This document shows positions 31,134 through 39,055 of a stretch of DNA of 64,000 bases, one piece after another. The stretch is taken from assembly GCF_016598485.1 (NCBI RefSeq), contig NZ_JAEMUW010000019.1:1-64000 (forward strand). Reading direction: 5' to 3'. Below the pieces are notes generated by a model, which was given only the letters and a program-made list of their open reading frames with translations, did not search any database and was not told the DNA's origin. The first letter of the stretch is position 1. Each line of letters opens with the position of its first letter. Origin of the DNA: Micromonospora coerulea. Its GTDB lineage: Bacteria; Actinomycetota; Actinomycetes; Mycobacteriales; Micromonosporaceae. Position numbers and translations under genes: made by a program.

Positions 31134-31139
31134 ACTGTA
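31134..31139 (-). promoter_or_regulatory. -10 box of the leaderless L,D-transpeptidase transcript
   Basis: On the minus strand TACAGT ends six bases before the GTG start, matching TANNNT at leaderless spacing. The hairpin that ends the amylase gene lies just upstream. Confidence 0.45.
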
Positions 31140-31146
31140 AAGGAAA

Positions 31147-31185
31147 GGAGGCCCCCGCTCCGCGAAAAGGCGGTGCGGGGCCTCC
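31147..31185 (-). terminator. Hairpin between alpha-amylase and L,D-transpeptidase genes
   Basis: GGAGGCCCC and GGGGCCTCC pair over 9 bases, extended by a bulged CGC/GC, with an A-rich loop CGAAAAGG. It lies 40 bases after the amylase stop and isolates the downstream gene, which has its own promoter. Confidence 0.6.
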
Positions 31186-31226
31186 GGTGCGGCTCGGGCC
31201 GGTCGGATCGGGCCGGCCGGGCCGGG

Positions 31227-32672
31227 TCAGGGCAGCTTCGCGCCGAGGTGGATGGCGACCGCGTCGTGGGCGTTGATGTTCGCCGCGAACCAGCCGCCGC
31301 CGTCCACCGTGATCACCGGTCCGCTGCACGAGCCGTTGCTGAAGTCGCCGTGGACGACGTCGCAGTACCGGCCGGCGGGCAGGCCGGTGTAGTAGGAGCG
31401 GCCGGTGACCGCGAAGTCCTCGTCGTTGATGGTCAGGTAGCCCTTGCCGGCCCGGCTGAACGCGATGTGCTGGTAGCCGTTGTCGTACCAGTTGGCCACG
31501 GCGGCGCCCTGGGTGGCGTTGTGGAACCCGACCATGTTGGCGATGACCCGCCAGCGGTGCTCGCACTCCCAGCCGGAGTAGCAGGTGGTGTTGAGCGTCT
31601 TGTTGCTGGCGTCCGACGGCGGGCCCTGGTCCTTGCCGCTGAACGTGAAGCTCGACATGACCGCCGGCGACCCGTACGGCCAGGCCAGCATGAACGCGTT
31701 CGCCAGCGCGTAGGTGGCGCCGTTGCGGTACGTCAGCACCCCACCCTCGCGCTGGGTGTCGTGGTTGTCCACGAACGAGACCGCCGAGCCACCGGGCAGG
31801 TAGCCCCAGGCCTCGCCGAAGTTCCTCAGATACGCCAGCCGCTCGCTGTTGAACATCCGGGCGAGGTCCTTGCCGTACCGGAACTCGTGCACGTCGCCGT
31901 TGCCGGTGTACTCGGTCGGCTGGATCGGCTCACCGGCGCCGTAGATGACCTCCTGCACCAGGTACGCCGAGCGGGAGAGCTTGCCCTTGATGGCGGCGAT
32001 GTCCGCGGCCGGCATGTGCTTGCTGGCGTCCAGCCGGAACCCGTCCACGCCGAGCGAGAGCAGGTCGTTCAGGTACGCCGCGAGCTTCGAGCGGACGTAG
32101 TCGGACTCGGTCTTCAGGTCGGCGAGGTTGACCAGTTCGCAGTTCTGCACCTCGTACCGGTCGCCGTAGTTGACGATGTCGTCGCCGCCGTTGCGGCCGC
32201 AGTGGTGGAAGTCCTGGGTCTGGTAGCTGCCCGGGTAGTCGTAGTGGCCGTACGACGAGCCGGCCCAGCCGATGCCGCCGGCATCCTGCCCGGACATGTG
32301 GTTGATCACGGCGTCGACGAGCACCTTCACGCCGGCGCTGTGGCAGGTGTTCACCATGGACTGGAACTGCGCCCGGGTGCCCTTGCGGGACTCGATCCGG
32401 TAGCTGACCGGCTGGTAGGCCACCCACCACGGGTTGCCCTTGACGTGCTCCTGGGGCGGGGAGACCTGGACGTAGCCGTAGCCCTTGGGGCCGAGCACGT
32501 TGGTGCACTCGCTGGCCACCGAGGGCCAGTTCCACTCGAAGAGCTGGACGATGACCTTCCTGGTGCCGGACGGGGCCGCGGCGGCCGGGGGAGCCGCCAC
32601 GGCGGTCGGTACGAGCAGGCTGGCGATCATGCCGAGGGCGAGGACCGCCGAGCGGCATCGGCGTCGATGCAT
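31227..32672 (-). CDS. Secreted alpha-amylase (GH13)
   Basis: This 481-residue enzyme has a Sec signal peptide (MHRRRCRSAVLALGM..., cleavage near AAAA at residue 34) and a complete GH13 barrel close to Streptomyces amylases. Conserved regions are VDAVINHM (region I), GFRLDASKHM with the nucleophile Asp (II), YLVQEVIYG with the acid/base Glu (III) and FVDNHDTQ (IV). The C-terminal beta domain ends without a starch-binding module. ATG 32672 follows CAGGAG. The product cleaves internal alpha-1,4 bonds of starch outside the cell. Confidence 0.95.
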   Translation of the reverse strand: MHRRRCRSAVLALGMIASLLVPTAVAAPPAAAAPSGTRKVIVQLFEWNWPSVASECTNVLGPKGYGYVQVSPPQEHVKGNPWWVAYQPVSYRIESRKGTRAQFQSMVNTCHSAGVKVLVDAVINHMSGQDAGGIGWAGSSYGHYDYPGSYQTQDFHHCGRNGGDDIVNYGDRYEVQNCELVNLADLKTESDYVRSKLAAYLNDLLSLGVDGFRLDASKHMPAADIAAIKGKLSRSAYLVQEVIYGAGEPIQPTEYTGNGDVHEFRYGKDLARMFNSERLAYLRNFGEAWGYLPGGSAVSFVDNHDTQREGGVLTYRNGATYALANAFMLAWPYGSPAVMSSFTFSGKDQGPPSDASNKTLNTTCYSGWECEHRWRVIANMVGFHNATQGAAVANWYDNGYQHIAFSRAGKGYLTINDEDFAVTGRSYYTGLPAGRYCDVVHGDFSNGSCSGPVITVDGGGWFAANINAHDAVAIHLGAKLP

Positions 32673-32766
32673 CGGGACTCCTGGGGGTGCGGGGGACGGG
32701 GTGGCGCGGCGCGGGGGAGGGGCTTCAGTGTCGGCTTCTTGCAAAGCTGGCCTGAAATTTTCGGCA

Positions 32767-32796
32767 ACGTTACAAGCGTGTTGCAAGAACTGTCAA
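32767..32796 (-). promoter_or_regulatory. Alpha-amylase promoter with CTTG repeats (MalR-like operator)
   Basis: On the minus strand TTGACA (32796-32791) and TAACGT (32772-32767) are 18 bases apart, predicting a leader of about 90 bases. The spacer contains two CTTG motifs about ten bases apart (CTTGCAACACGCTTGTAAC), and a further CTTTGCAAG lies downstream. Repeats of CTTG/CAAG are the pattern bound by the LacI-type regulator of Streptomyces amylase and maltose genes. The regulator itself is not in the window. Confidence 0.6.
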
Positions 32797-32949
32797 CGAA
32801 TGGAAATACATCGTTGCGCGATGCGTCAGACGGCTCTCCAGGCGAGAAATTCGCCACCGGGCTGATCCGCTCGGCGCGCGGTTCCGTACAGGAGGAGGGA
32901 GCAGGGTCGGCCGGTGGGGGCGCCGCCGTGAGACACGATCGAGGAGCAG

Positions 32950-34518
32950 ATGGGCCGGACAAAGCAGAACGAGAAGGCGGCGACCGTCCGGACCACCAGC
33001 ACCAGCAGGGGTGTCCGGACCCGGTCGAAGGCCGCCATGGTCGCGCTGACCGCGTCCGCGCTCGCCCTCGCCTGGGCCGGCCTCGAGCTGGCCGGCGCCG
33101 GCGCGACGCTGTACGCGTACGGCTTCTTCTTCACCGAGTTCTTCGCCGGGGTGGTCGCCCTGGTCTCGCTCAGCCTCACCGTGATGATGGGCCTGCTCGC
33201 CACCGACCGGCTGGTGCTGCTGATCCGACACCGGGTGCTGCTCCAGTCCGCGCACCGGGCCACCGGCATCCTCGGCGTGGCCGGCCTGGTCTGCCACGTC
33301 ATCACCAAGATCTCCATCGGCCGGGCCGCGCCGACCGACGCCGTGGTGCCGTTCATCGGTGGCCGGGGACTCTACGTCGGACTGGGCACGGTGGCCGCCT
33401 TCCTCATGGTCAGCGTGCTGTGGACCGGCCTGATCCGGGTCCGCTTCGCCGGCGTCGGTCCGAAGTGGTTGTGGCGGGCGATGCACTCCATGGCGTACGC
33501 CTCCTGGCCCTTCGCCCTGGTCCACGGCCTCAACGCCGGGCGGCCCGCGCAGTCCTGGGTGGTGGTCAGCTACCTCGCCTGCGTGCTGCTGGTGGTGGTG
33601 GCGCTGCTGGTCCGCCTCTCCGTTCACCTCGGCCGGCGCAGCCGGGAGCAGCACCAGGCCGCCGCGCGCACCAAGGCGATGGCCGGCCGGCCGGCCGAGG
33701 AGAGCCGGGGGTTGCTCGCCGGGCTGGCCCGCCGGCGCTCCGGCGCGGAGGAGAACGGCCGGGCCGGCCGTGGGCGTGAGGGCGGCTGGGCGGAGACCAC
33801 GGCCACCTCGTGGACCGCGCCGGCCGGCACGGCCCGCCGCCGCGACCCCGACCGGTTCGCGGTGCCGGTGGTGCCCGAGCCCGGCTCGCTGCGGGAGCCC
33901 GTCCGCGCGGCGGCCCGCCGCCGGCGGGAGGAGGAGTTGGCGCCGGTTGCCGAGCGGCAGGGCGAGGCGCCGGCGGCCCGCCGCCGGGACGACGACCGGC
34001 CGGCCCGCCGCCGCGCCGCCGAGCCCGAGCAGACCACCCGGAGCGAGCGGTCCGCCCGCCGGTACCGGGACGAGGAGGCGGTCGCCCCGCGGCGGTCCCG
34101 GGTCGAGGTGGACGCGCGCTACTCGGCGCCTCCGCAGCGACGGCCCGAGCCGGAGGAACCGTGGGACAGCCCGAACCGGTGGGAGAGCGGCGAACAGCCG
34201 ATCTCGGCGGGCCCGATCTCCGCCGGCCCGATCTCAGCCGGTCCGGTGTCGGCCGGGCCGATCTCCGCGGCGCCACGCGGCGGCAGCGGCCGGCACAGCG
34301 CCTCCGACGAGGTGCCGGAGGAGCCGGACTACTGGCGGCCGCCGGCCCGGTACGTCCCCGAGGACCTGCCCGTCGACGACACCCCCACCCTGGTCGACCT
34401 GGCCTCCCGCCGGGCGCTGCGGGCCTCAGGCGAGAGCCGGTCGTCGCGGCGGCGCCGGGCCAGCGCCGATGCGGTCGACGGCGCGTACTGGGCGGGGCTG
34501 CGGGGCGAGGCGAAGTGA
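32950..34518 (+). CDS. Ferric-reductase-like heme membrane protein with long charged tail
   Basis: This 522-residue protein has six hydrophobic helices within residues 25-225, including HRATGILGVAGLVCHVITK and AMHSMAYASWPFALVHGLN, whose spaced His residues could bind heme b as in ferric-reductase-like or cytochrome b561-type domains. The remaining 300 residues are an Arg/Glu/Ala/Pro-rich disordered cytoplasmic tail containing a five-fold PISAG repeat. GAGGAGCAG precedes the ATG. The stop overlaps the NuoF-like gene start by one base, and the next genes encode an iron-sulfur protein, a thioredoxin-like lipoprotein and CcdA, so the role is probably electron transfer across the membrane. Confidence 0.82.
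   Translation: MGRTKQNEKAATVRTTSTSRGVRTRSKAAMVALTASALALAWAGLELAGAGATLYAYGFFFTEFFAGVVALVSLSLTVMMGLLATDRLVLLIRHRVLLQSAHRATGILGVAGLVCHVITKISIGRAAPTDAVVPFIGGRGLYVGLGTVAAFLMVSVLWTGLIRVRFAGVGPKWLWRAMHSMAYASWPFALVHGLNAGRPAQSWVVVSYLACVLLVVVALLVRLSVHLGRRSREQHQAAARTKAMAGRPAEESRGLLAGLARRRSGAEENGRAGRGREGGWAETTATSWTAPAGTARRRDPDRFAVPVVPEPGSLREPVRAAARRRREEELAPVAERQGEAPAARRRDDDRPARRRAAEPEQTTRSERSARRYRDEEAVAPRRSRVEVDARYSAPPQRRPEPEEPWDSPNRWESGEQPISAGPISAGPISAGPVSAGPISAAPRGGSGRHSASDEVPEEPDYWRPPARYVPEDLPVDDTPTLVDLASRRALRASGESRSSRRRRASADAVDGAYWAGLRGEAK
34198..34272 (+). repeat. Five tandem 15-bp repeats encoding PISAG
   Basis: The repeat unit is CCGATCTCxGCCGGx and the encoded units are PISAG three times, then PVSAG and PISAA. 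It lies inside the disordered tail of the ferric-reductase-like protein and keeps the frame, so copy number could vary without breaking the gene. Confidence 0.8.
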
Positions 34519-35981
34519 TGCGGACGACCGTGCCGCCGGTGGCGTGCGTCGGCGAGCCCCGGCTCACCGCCGGCTTCGCCGAGTTCGGCCGGCTCGACCT
34601 GATGGCCCACGAGGAGGTGCACGGCCCGATCGGGCCGATGGAACCGGGCAGCCTGCTCCGGCTGGCCGAGGCCATCGACCTCAAGGGCAAGGGCGGCGCG
34701 GGCTTCCCGTTCGCCCGCAAGCTGCGCGCCGTGCTGGAGTCCTGCGAGCGGCAGAGCCTCGCCGCGGCGGTCGTGGTCAACGCCACCGAGGGCGAGCCGG
34801 CGAGCTGGAAGGACAAGGTGCTGCTCACCCGGGCGCCGCACCTGATCCTCGACGGCGCCGCGCTCGCCGCGTACGCGGTGGACGCCGAGGAAATCGTGAT
34901 CGGCGTGGCCGACGACGACGTGGGCCGGCCGTCGCTGACCGAGGCGCTCCAGGAACGCCGGATGCCGGTGCCGACCACCATCGTCACCGTGCCGCACCGG
35001 TTCATCTCCGGTGAGGGCGGCGCGCTGGTCAACGGCATCAACGGTCTGCCGCACATCCCGCCGGGCACCAAGAAACGCTCCAGCGACTCCGGCGTCGGCG
35101 GGCTGCCCACCCTGCTCTCGAACGCCGAGACCTTCGCCCAACTGGCGGTCGCCGCCCGGCTCGGCCCGTACGAGTACGCCGCGCTCGGCACCGACGACGA
35201 GCCGGGCACCGTGCTGCTCACCGTCACCGGTGCGGCCGCCCGCCCGGCGGTGGTGGAGTGCGCCGCCGGCACCCCGCTGCGGGAGATCCTCGACCTCTGC
35301 GAGGCGCCCGGCGGGCCAGGCGTCCTGACGGGCGGCTACCACGGCAAGTGGATCACCCCGGAGGCCGCGGACCGGGCGGAGATCTCGCGCAAGGGGCTGG
35401 TCGCCGTCGGCGGGACCCTCGGCGCCGGCATCATCGTCCCGCTCGGCCGGGACACCTGCCCGCTCGGCGAGGCCGCCCAGGTGGTCCGCTACCTGGCCGG
35501 CGAGTCCGCCGGGCAGTGCGGGCCGTGCAAGATGGGCCTGCCCGACCTGGCCCGCGCCGTGGACCTCGCGGTCTCCGGCAGCGCCCCGATCGAGATCGTC
35601 CGGGCCGCCGCCGGTGACGTGAAGGGGCGTGGTGCGTGCAGCCACCCGGACGGCACCGCGCGGTTCGCGCTGTCCGCGGTGGAGGTCTTCGCCGAGGACC
35701 TGCGGCTGCACACCACCGGTGAGGGCTGCGGCAACCGGGTCAAGGGCGTACTGGGGCTGCCCAGTGCGCCGGACGCCAACCCGCAGAAGCTGACCCTGGA
35801 CTGGTCCCGCTGCGACGGGCACGGGCTCTGCGCGCACGTGGTGCCCGACTTCATCCGGCTCGACGCCAACGGTTACCCGGCCTTCCCCGCCACCCCGGTG
35901 CCGACCTGGCTGCGAGAGGGCGCGCTGAAGGCGGTCAAGGTCTGTCCCGAACTCGCGCTGCGGCTCGCCAAGGCCGAGTAG
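34518..35981 (+). CDS. NuoF-like FMN/Fe-S oxidoreductase fused to a [3Fe-4S]-type ferredoxin
   Basis: This 487-residue protein resembles the NADH-binding subunit of complex I. It has KGKGGAGFPFARK (FMN/NADH glycine-rich loop), an SLBB-like stretch around residue 250, and the iron-sulfur helical domain. Where NuoF has ESCGxCxPC, this protein has ESAGQCGPC, so the first cluster ligand is Ala331; Cys334, Cys337 and Cys374 (GACSHPDG) remain. The last 65 residues form a ferredoxin with RCDGHGLC and VCPELAL, as in [3Fe-4S] ferredoxins. It probably passes electrons from NAD(P)H to the membrane partner encoded upstream. Confidence 0.85.
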   Translation: MRTTVPPVACVGEPRLTAGFAEFGRLDLMAHEEVHGPIGPMEPGSLLRLAEAIDLKGKGGAGFPFARKLRAVLESCERQSLAAAVVVNATEGEPASWKDKVLLTRAPHLILDGAALAAYAVDAEEIVIGVADDDVGRPSLTEALQERRMPVPTTIVTVPHRFISGEGGALVNGINGLPHIPPGTKKRSSDSGVGGLPTLLSNAETFAQLAVAARLGPYEYAALGTDDEPGTVLLTVTGAAARPAVVECAAGTPLREILDLCEAPGGPGVLTGGYHGKWITPEAADRAEISRKGLVAVGGTLGAGIIVPLGRDTCPLGEAAQVVRYLAGESAGQCGPCKMGLPDLARAVDLAVSGSAPIEIVRAAAGDVKGRGACSHPDGTARFALSAVEVFAEDLRLHTTGEGCGNRVKGVLGLPSAPDANPQKLTLDWSRCDGHGLCAHVVPDFIRLDANGYPAFPATPVPTWLREGALKAVKVCPELALRLAKAE

Positions 35982-36001
35982 CCGACCGAGAGGAGACGCG
36001 G

Positions 36002-36607
36002 ATGTCGCGTCGTACCACGGTGTCCCGCCGGGCCACCGCCGCCGTCGCGGTCGCCGCGCTGCTGGGCGCGGCGTCCTGCGCGGTCGGCCCGGAGCCGCGG
36101 GCGCCGGTGGGCGCGGTCGCCGCCGCGTCGCCCGCCGCCGCGTCCGCCGGGCCGGGCACGCCGACCGGCACGCCCGCCGCCGCGCCGGTGGTCCCGGCCC
36201 GGGCGCCGGACACGCTGCGGTTCACCGCGAAGACCCTGGACGGTACGACGTTCTCCGCCGCCGGGCTGGCAGGGAAGCCGGTGGTGCTGTGGTTCTGGGC
36301 GCCCTGGTGTGCCACCTGCGCCAGCCAGGCGTGGACGGTCGCCGAGATCGCCCCGAAGTACCGGGACACGGTGCCGATCGTCGGCATCGCCGGCCTGGGC
36401 GACCAGCAGGCGATGAAGGAGTTCGTCACCGAGTTCGACCTGGGCGGCACCCCGCAGCTCGACGACCGGGCCGGGGTGCTGTGGCGCCGCTTCGAGGTCG
36501 TCGAGCAGAGCACCTTCCTGATCATCGACCGGAACGGCCGGGTGGTCCACCAGGGCTTCCTCGACGGGGAGTCGCTCAGCCGGCGGGTCGCCGCGCTGGC
36601 CGGCTGA
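36002..36607 (+). CDS. TlpA-like thioredoxin-fold lipoprotein
   Basis: This 201-residue protein has a signal peptide with a lipobox-like AASC near residue 23, an Ala/Pro/Thr-rich linker to about residue 65, and a TlpA/ResA-type thioredoxin domain with the active site WAPWCATC and the cis-Pro region VVEQSTFLIID. It would be anchored outside the membrane and receive electrons from the CcdA-type protein encoded next (one-base overlap TGATG). GAGAGGAGA precedes the ATG. Substrates could be extracytoplasmic disulfides or cytochrome c assembly. Confidence 0.88.
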   Translation: MSRRTTVSRRATAAVAVAALLGAASCAVGPEPRAPVGAVAAASPAAASAGPGTPTGTPAAAPVVPARAPDTLRFTAKTLDGTTFSAAGLAGKPVVLWFWAPWCATCASQAWTVAEIAPKYRDTVPIVGIAGLGDQQAMKEFVTEFDLGGTPQLDDRAGVLWRRFEVVEQSTFLIIDRNGRVVHQGFLDGESLSRRVAALAG

Positions 36608-37671
36608 TGACCACGCCGCTGCTGCTCGCGCTGACCGCCGGCATGCTCGGCGCGGTCAACCCGTGCGGCTTCGCGATGCTGCCCGCGTACCTGTCGCTGC
36701 TGGTCGCCGGACCGGCCGACGGGCGGGGCGCGGTGGGCCGCGCGCTCACCGCGACCGCCGGGCTGACCCTCGGGTACGTGCTGGTCTTCGTCGCCTTCGG
36801 GCTGGCCCTCGCCCCGCTGGCCGACTGGCTGCGCCCCCGGCTGCCCTGGACCACGGTCACCCTCGGCGTGCTGCTGGCGGTGGCCGGCTGCTGGCTGCTC
36901 GCCGGCCGGCGGCTGCCTGCCCCGCGCCCGTTCGCCCGCGCGCCCCGGCTGACCCGATCGCTGCCGTCCATGGCGCTGTTCGGCATGGCGTCCGCGCTGG
37001 CCTCGCTGAGCTGCACCATCGCCCCGTTCCTGGCGATCGTGGTGACCAGCCTCCAGGCCGGCTCGACGCTGCGCGGGCTGGCGCTGTTCGCCGCGTACGC
37101 GATCGGGATGGGGCTGGTGGTCGCGGTGGCCGCGCTCGGCGTGGCGCTGCTGCGCGGCCGGGTGGTGGCCCGGCTGCGCGGCGCCGGCCCGCTGGTGCCC
37201 CGGCTCAGCGGCCTGGTCCTGGTGCTCGCCGGCGGCTACGTCGCCTGGTACGGCTGGTACGAGGTCCGCCTCGCGCAGGGCCGGTACGACGCCTTCGGCG
37301 ACCCGGTGGTGGTCGCCGCGGTGCGGGTCCAGCAGGCACTGGTCGCCGGGCTGGACGCGGCCGGCCCGGCGGTGCTCGCGGTGGCCCTGGCCGCGCTGCT
37401 GCTGGTGGCGCGGCGGTCCGATCGGTCCGTCGTCGCGCTCGGCGGACATGTCGTCGTCGCGCGGCGCGCCGCTGGCCGGCCCAGCCGGATCCGACCCGGA
37501 GCGGGCCGGGCCGTCAGCCGCGACCCGGATCGGATCACCGGGTGCGTGCGGCGGGGGGTCGAGGCGAGCGGCGGCGACGAACGGCGGGGTGCCGAGCCCG
37601 GACGACGAACGGCGGGGCCGGGAGGACCCGACGCCCGCCGTTCGGCGCGTGCGGTCAGCGGACCGGGGTGA
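36607..37671 (+). CDS. CcdA/DsbD-type transmembrane thiol-disulfide carrier
   Basis: This 354-residue protein has six helices in the first 285 residues and the two CcdA cysteines in AVNPCGFAMLPAYLSLL and ASLSCTIAPFLAIV, which carry reducing equivalents across the membrane. The last 65 residues are unlike the family: a basic, low-complexity tail that runs through a terminator-like hairpin and overlaps the end of serS on the other strand by 17 bases. The family usually ends soon after the last helix, so a lost stop or small frameshift near 37430 is possible. It forms a redox pair with the TlpA-like lipoprotein. Confidence 0.86.
   Translation: MTTPLLLALTAGMLGAVNPCGFAMLPAYLSLLVAGPADGRGAVGRALTATAGLTLGYVLVFVAFGLALAPLADWLRPRLPWTTVTLGVLLAVAGCWLLAGRRLPAPRPFARAPRLTRSLPSMALFGMASALASLSCTIAPFLAIVVTSLQAGSTLRGLALFAAYAIGMGLVVAVAALGVALLRGRVVARLRGAGPLVPRLSGLVLVLAGGYVAWYGWYEVRLAQGRYDAFGDPVVVAAVRVQQALVAGLDAAGPAVLAVALAALLLVARRSDRSVVALGGHVVVARRAAGRPSRIRPGAGRAVSRDPDRITGCVRRGVEASGGDERRGAEPGRRTAGPGGPDARRSARAVSGPG
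37606..37644 (-). terminator. Hairpin downstream of serS, inside the ccdA-like tail
   Basis: CGAACGGCGGG (37606-37616) and CCCGCCGTTCG (37634-37644) form an 11-bp perfect stem. An extra copy of the left arm lies at 37578-37588. It starts 11 bases beyond the serS stop and probably serves both convergent operons. Confidence 0.65.
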
Positions 37672-38941
37672 GCCGGTCGGTGCCCATCTTGTCGCGGAGC
37701 ACCTCCGGCAGCAGCACCGAGCCGTCGGACTGCTGGAACTGCTCCAGGATGGCCGGGAAGAGCCGGCTGGTGGCCAGCGCCGACCCGTTGAGGGTGTGCA
37801 CGAAGCGGGTCTGCTTGCCGCCCGGCTCCCGGTAGCGGATGGCCGCCCGTCGGGCCTGGTAGTCGCCGGCCCAGGAGACCGAGGAGACCTCCTTGTACCT
37901 GCCGGTGCTCGGCATCCAGACCTCGATGTCCAGGGTCTTCTTCATCGAGGCGCTGGCGTCGCCGGCCGACAGCAGGCTGCGCTGGTAGTGCAGGCCCAAC
38001 GCCTCGACCAGGCTCTCCGCGTGGGCGAGCATCTGCTCCAGCGCGGTGCCCGCCTGCTCGGGCAGGGTGAACTGGAAGATCTCCACCTTGTTGAACTGGT
38101 GGCCGCGAACGGTGCCGCGCTCGTCCGAGTGCGAGCCGGCCGCCTCCCGCCGGTAGCACGGGGTGTAGGCGAAGGCCTTCAGCGGCAGCTTCGCCGTCTC
38201 CAGGATCTCGTCCTGGTACGCCCCGAGGATCGCCGTCTCCGAGGTGGGCAGCAGGAACTGCCCGCGTGGGGCCGACTCCCGGTCCAGGTGGTAGACGTCG
38301 TCGTAGAACTTGGGGAACTGGCCAGCGGCGAAACCGGCGCTGTCCAGCAGCAGGTGCGGCGGGAGCAGGAACTCGTACCCGGCCTTGATGTTCTGCTCGA
38401 CGAGCCAGTTGAGCAGCGCCCACTCCAGCCGGGCGCCCATGCCGGTGTACATCCAGAAGCCGGAGCCACCGAGCTTGACCCCCCGCTCGTGGTCGACCAG
38501 GCCCAGCGCGCGGCTCAGCTCCATGTGGTCGCGGACCTTCTCGATGACCGGCGGCTCGCCGAAGGTCTTGACGACCCGGTTCGCCTCCTTGCCGCCCGGC
38601 ACGACGTCGTCGGCGGGCAGGTTGGGCAGCTCGCTCATCCTGGTGCGCAGCCGGGACTGCACCTCGTCCAGCTGGGACTCCAGCTCCGCGAGCTGCTTGC
38701 GCTCGGCCTCCGGCGCGACGGACTCCGGCGCCGTGCCGGCCCGCTTCGCCTGCGCGTACGCCCGAGCCTCGGCCTTGCGGCGCTGCCGCTCGGCGTCGAT
38801 CTCAGTGATCAGGGCGCGGCGCTCCTGGTCGAGCCGCTGGATCTCGTCCAGCGCCCGGTTGACCTCGGCGGGATCCAGACGCTTCGCCAGCGCGGTCGCC
38901 ACCGCCTCGCGATCCTTCCGGATCAACTCCATGTCGAGCAT
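37655..38941 (-). CDS. serS: Seryl-tRNA synthetase
   Basis: This 428-residue class II synthetase has the N-terminal long coiled-coil arm (about residues 30-110, LDQERRALITEIDAERQRRKAEARAYAQ) that grips the tRNA-Ser variable arm. The catalytic core has motif 2 PCYRREAAGSHSDERGTVRGHQFNKVE and motif 3 LNGSALATSRLFPAILEQFQ. Length is normal. The motif 2 loop AAGSHSDERG differs somewhat from the more usual AGSxGKDTRG, so this may be the less common of two SerRS types. A TAGCAT -10 box lies about 45 bases upstream. Confidence 0.95.
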   Translation of the reverse strand: MLDMELIRKDREAVATALAKRLDPAEVNRALDEIQRLDQERRALITEIDAERQRRKAEARAYAQAKRAGTAPESVAPEAERKQLAELESQLDEVQSRLRTRMSELPNLPADDVVPGGKEANRVVKTFGEPPVIEKVRDHMELSRALGLVDHERGVKLGGSGFWMYTGMGARLEWALLNWLVEQNIKAGYEFLLPPHLLLDSAGFAAGQFPKFYDDVYHLDRESAPRGQFLLPTSETAILGAYQDEILETAKLPLKAFAYTPCYRREAAGSHSDERGTVRGHQFNKVEIFQFTLPEQAGTALEQMLAHAESLVEALGLHYQRSLLSAGDASASMKKTLDIEVWMPSTGRYKEVSSVSWAGDYQARRAAIRYREPGGKQTRFVHTLNGSALATSRLFPAILEQFQQSDGSVLLPEVLRDKMGTDRLTPVR

Positions 38942-38985
38942 GCTGCTCGTACGCCTCCGTCCAGGCAGTCAGGTGGGACCCCCAG

Positions 38986-38991
38986 ATGCTA
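38986..38991 (-). promoter_or_regulatory. Candidate -10 box of serS
   Basis: TAGCAT on the minus strand fits TANNNT and lies 44 bases before the serS ATG. The leader contains GGGGGTCCCACC, but no T-box structure could be built from it, and no -35 is evident. Confidence 0.35.
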
Positions 38992-39055
38992 CCGTCGCGC
39001 CCCCGCCCGGCCGGGACGGCCCGAAGAGCCGGCCCCGCCGGGCCGGCGGCGAGGG

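Noticed and set aside
30285..33779. Plus-strand frame of 1164 codons
   Set aside because: It covers the L,D-transpeptidase and amylase genes in antisense and has no domain pattern.
38942..39055. T-box riboswitch upstream of serS
   Set aside because: Only a GGGGGTCCCACC stretch is suggestive; no specifier loop or antiterminator could be built.
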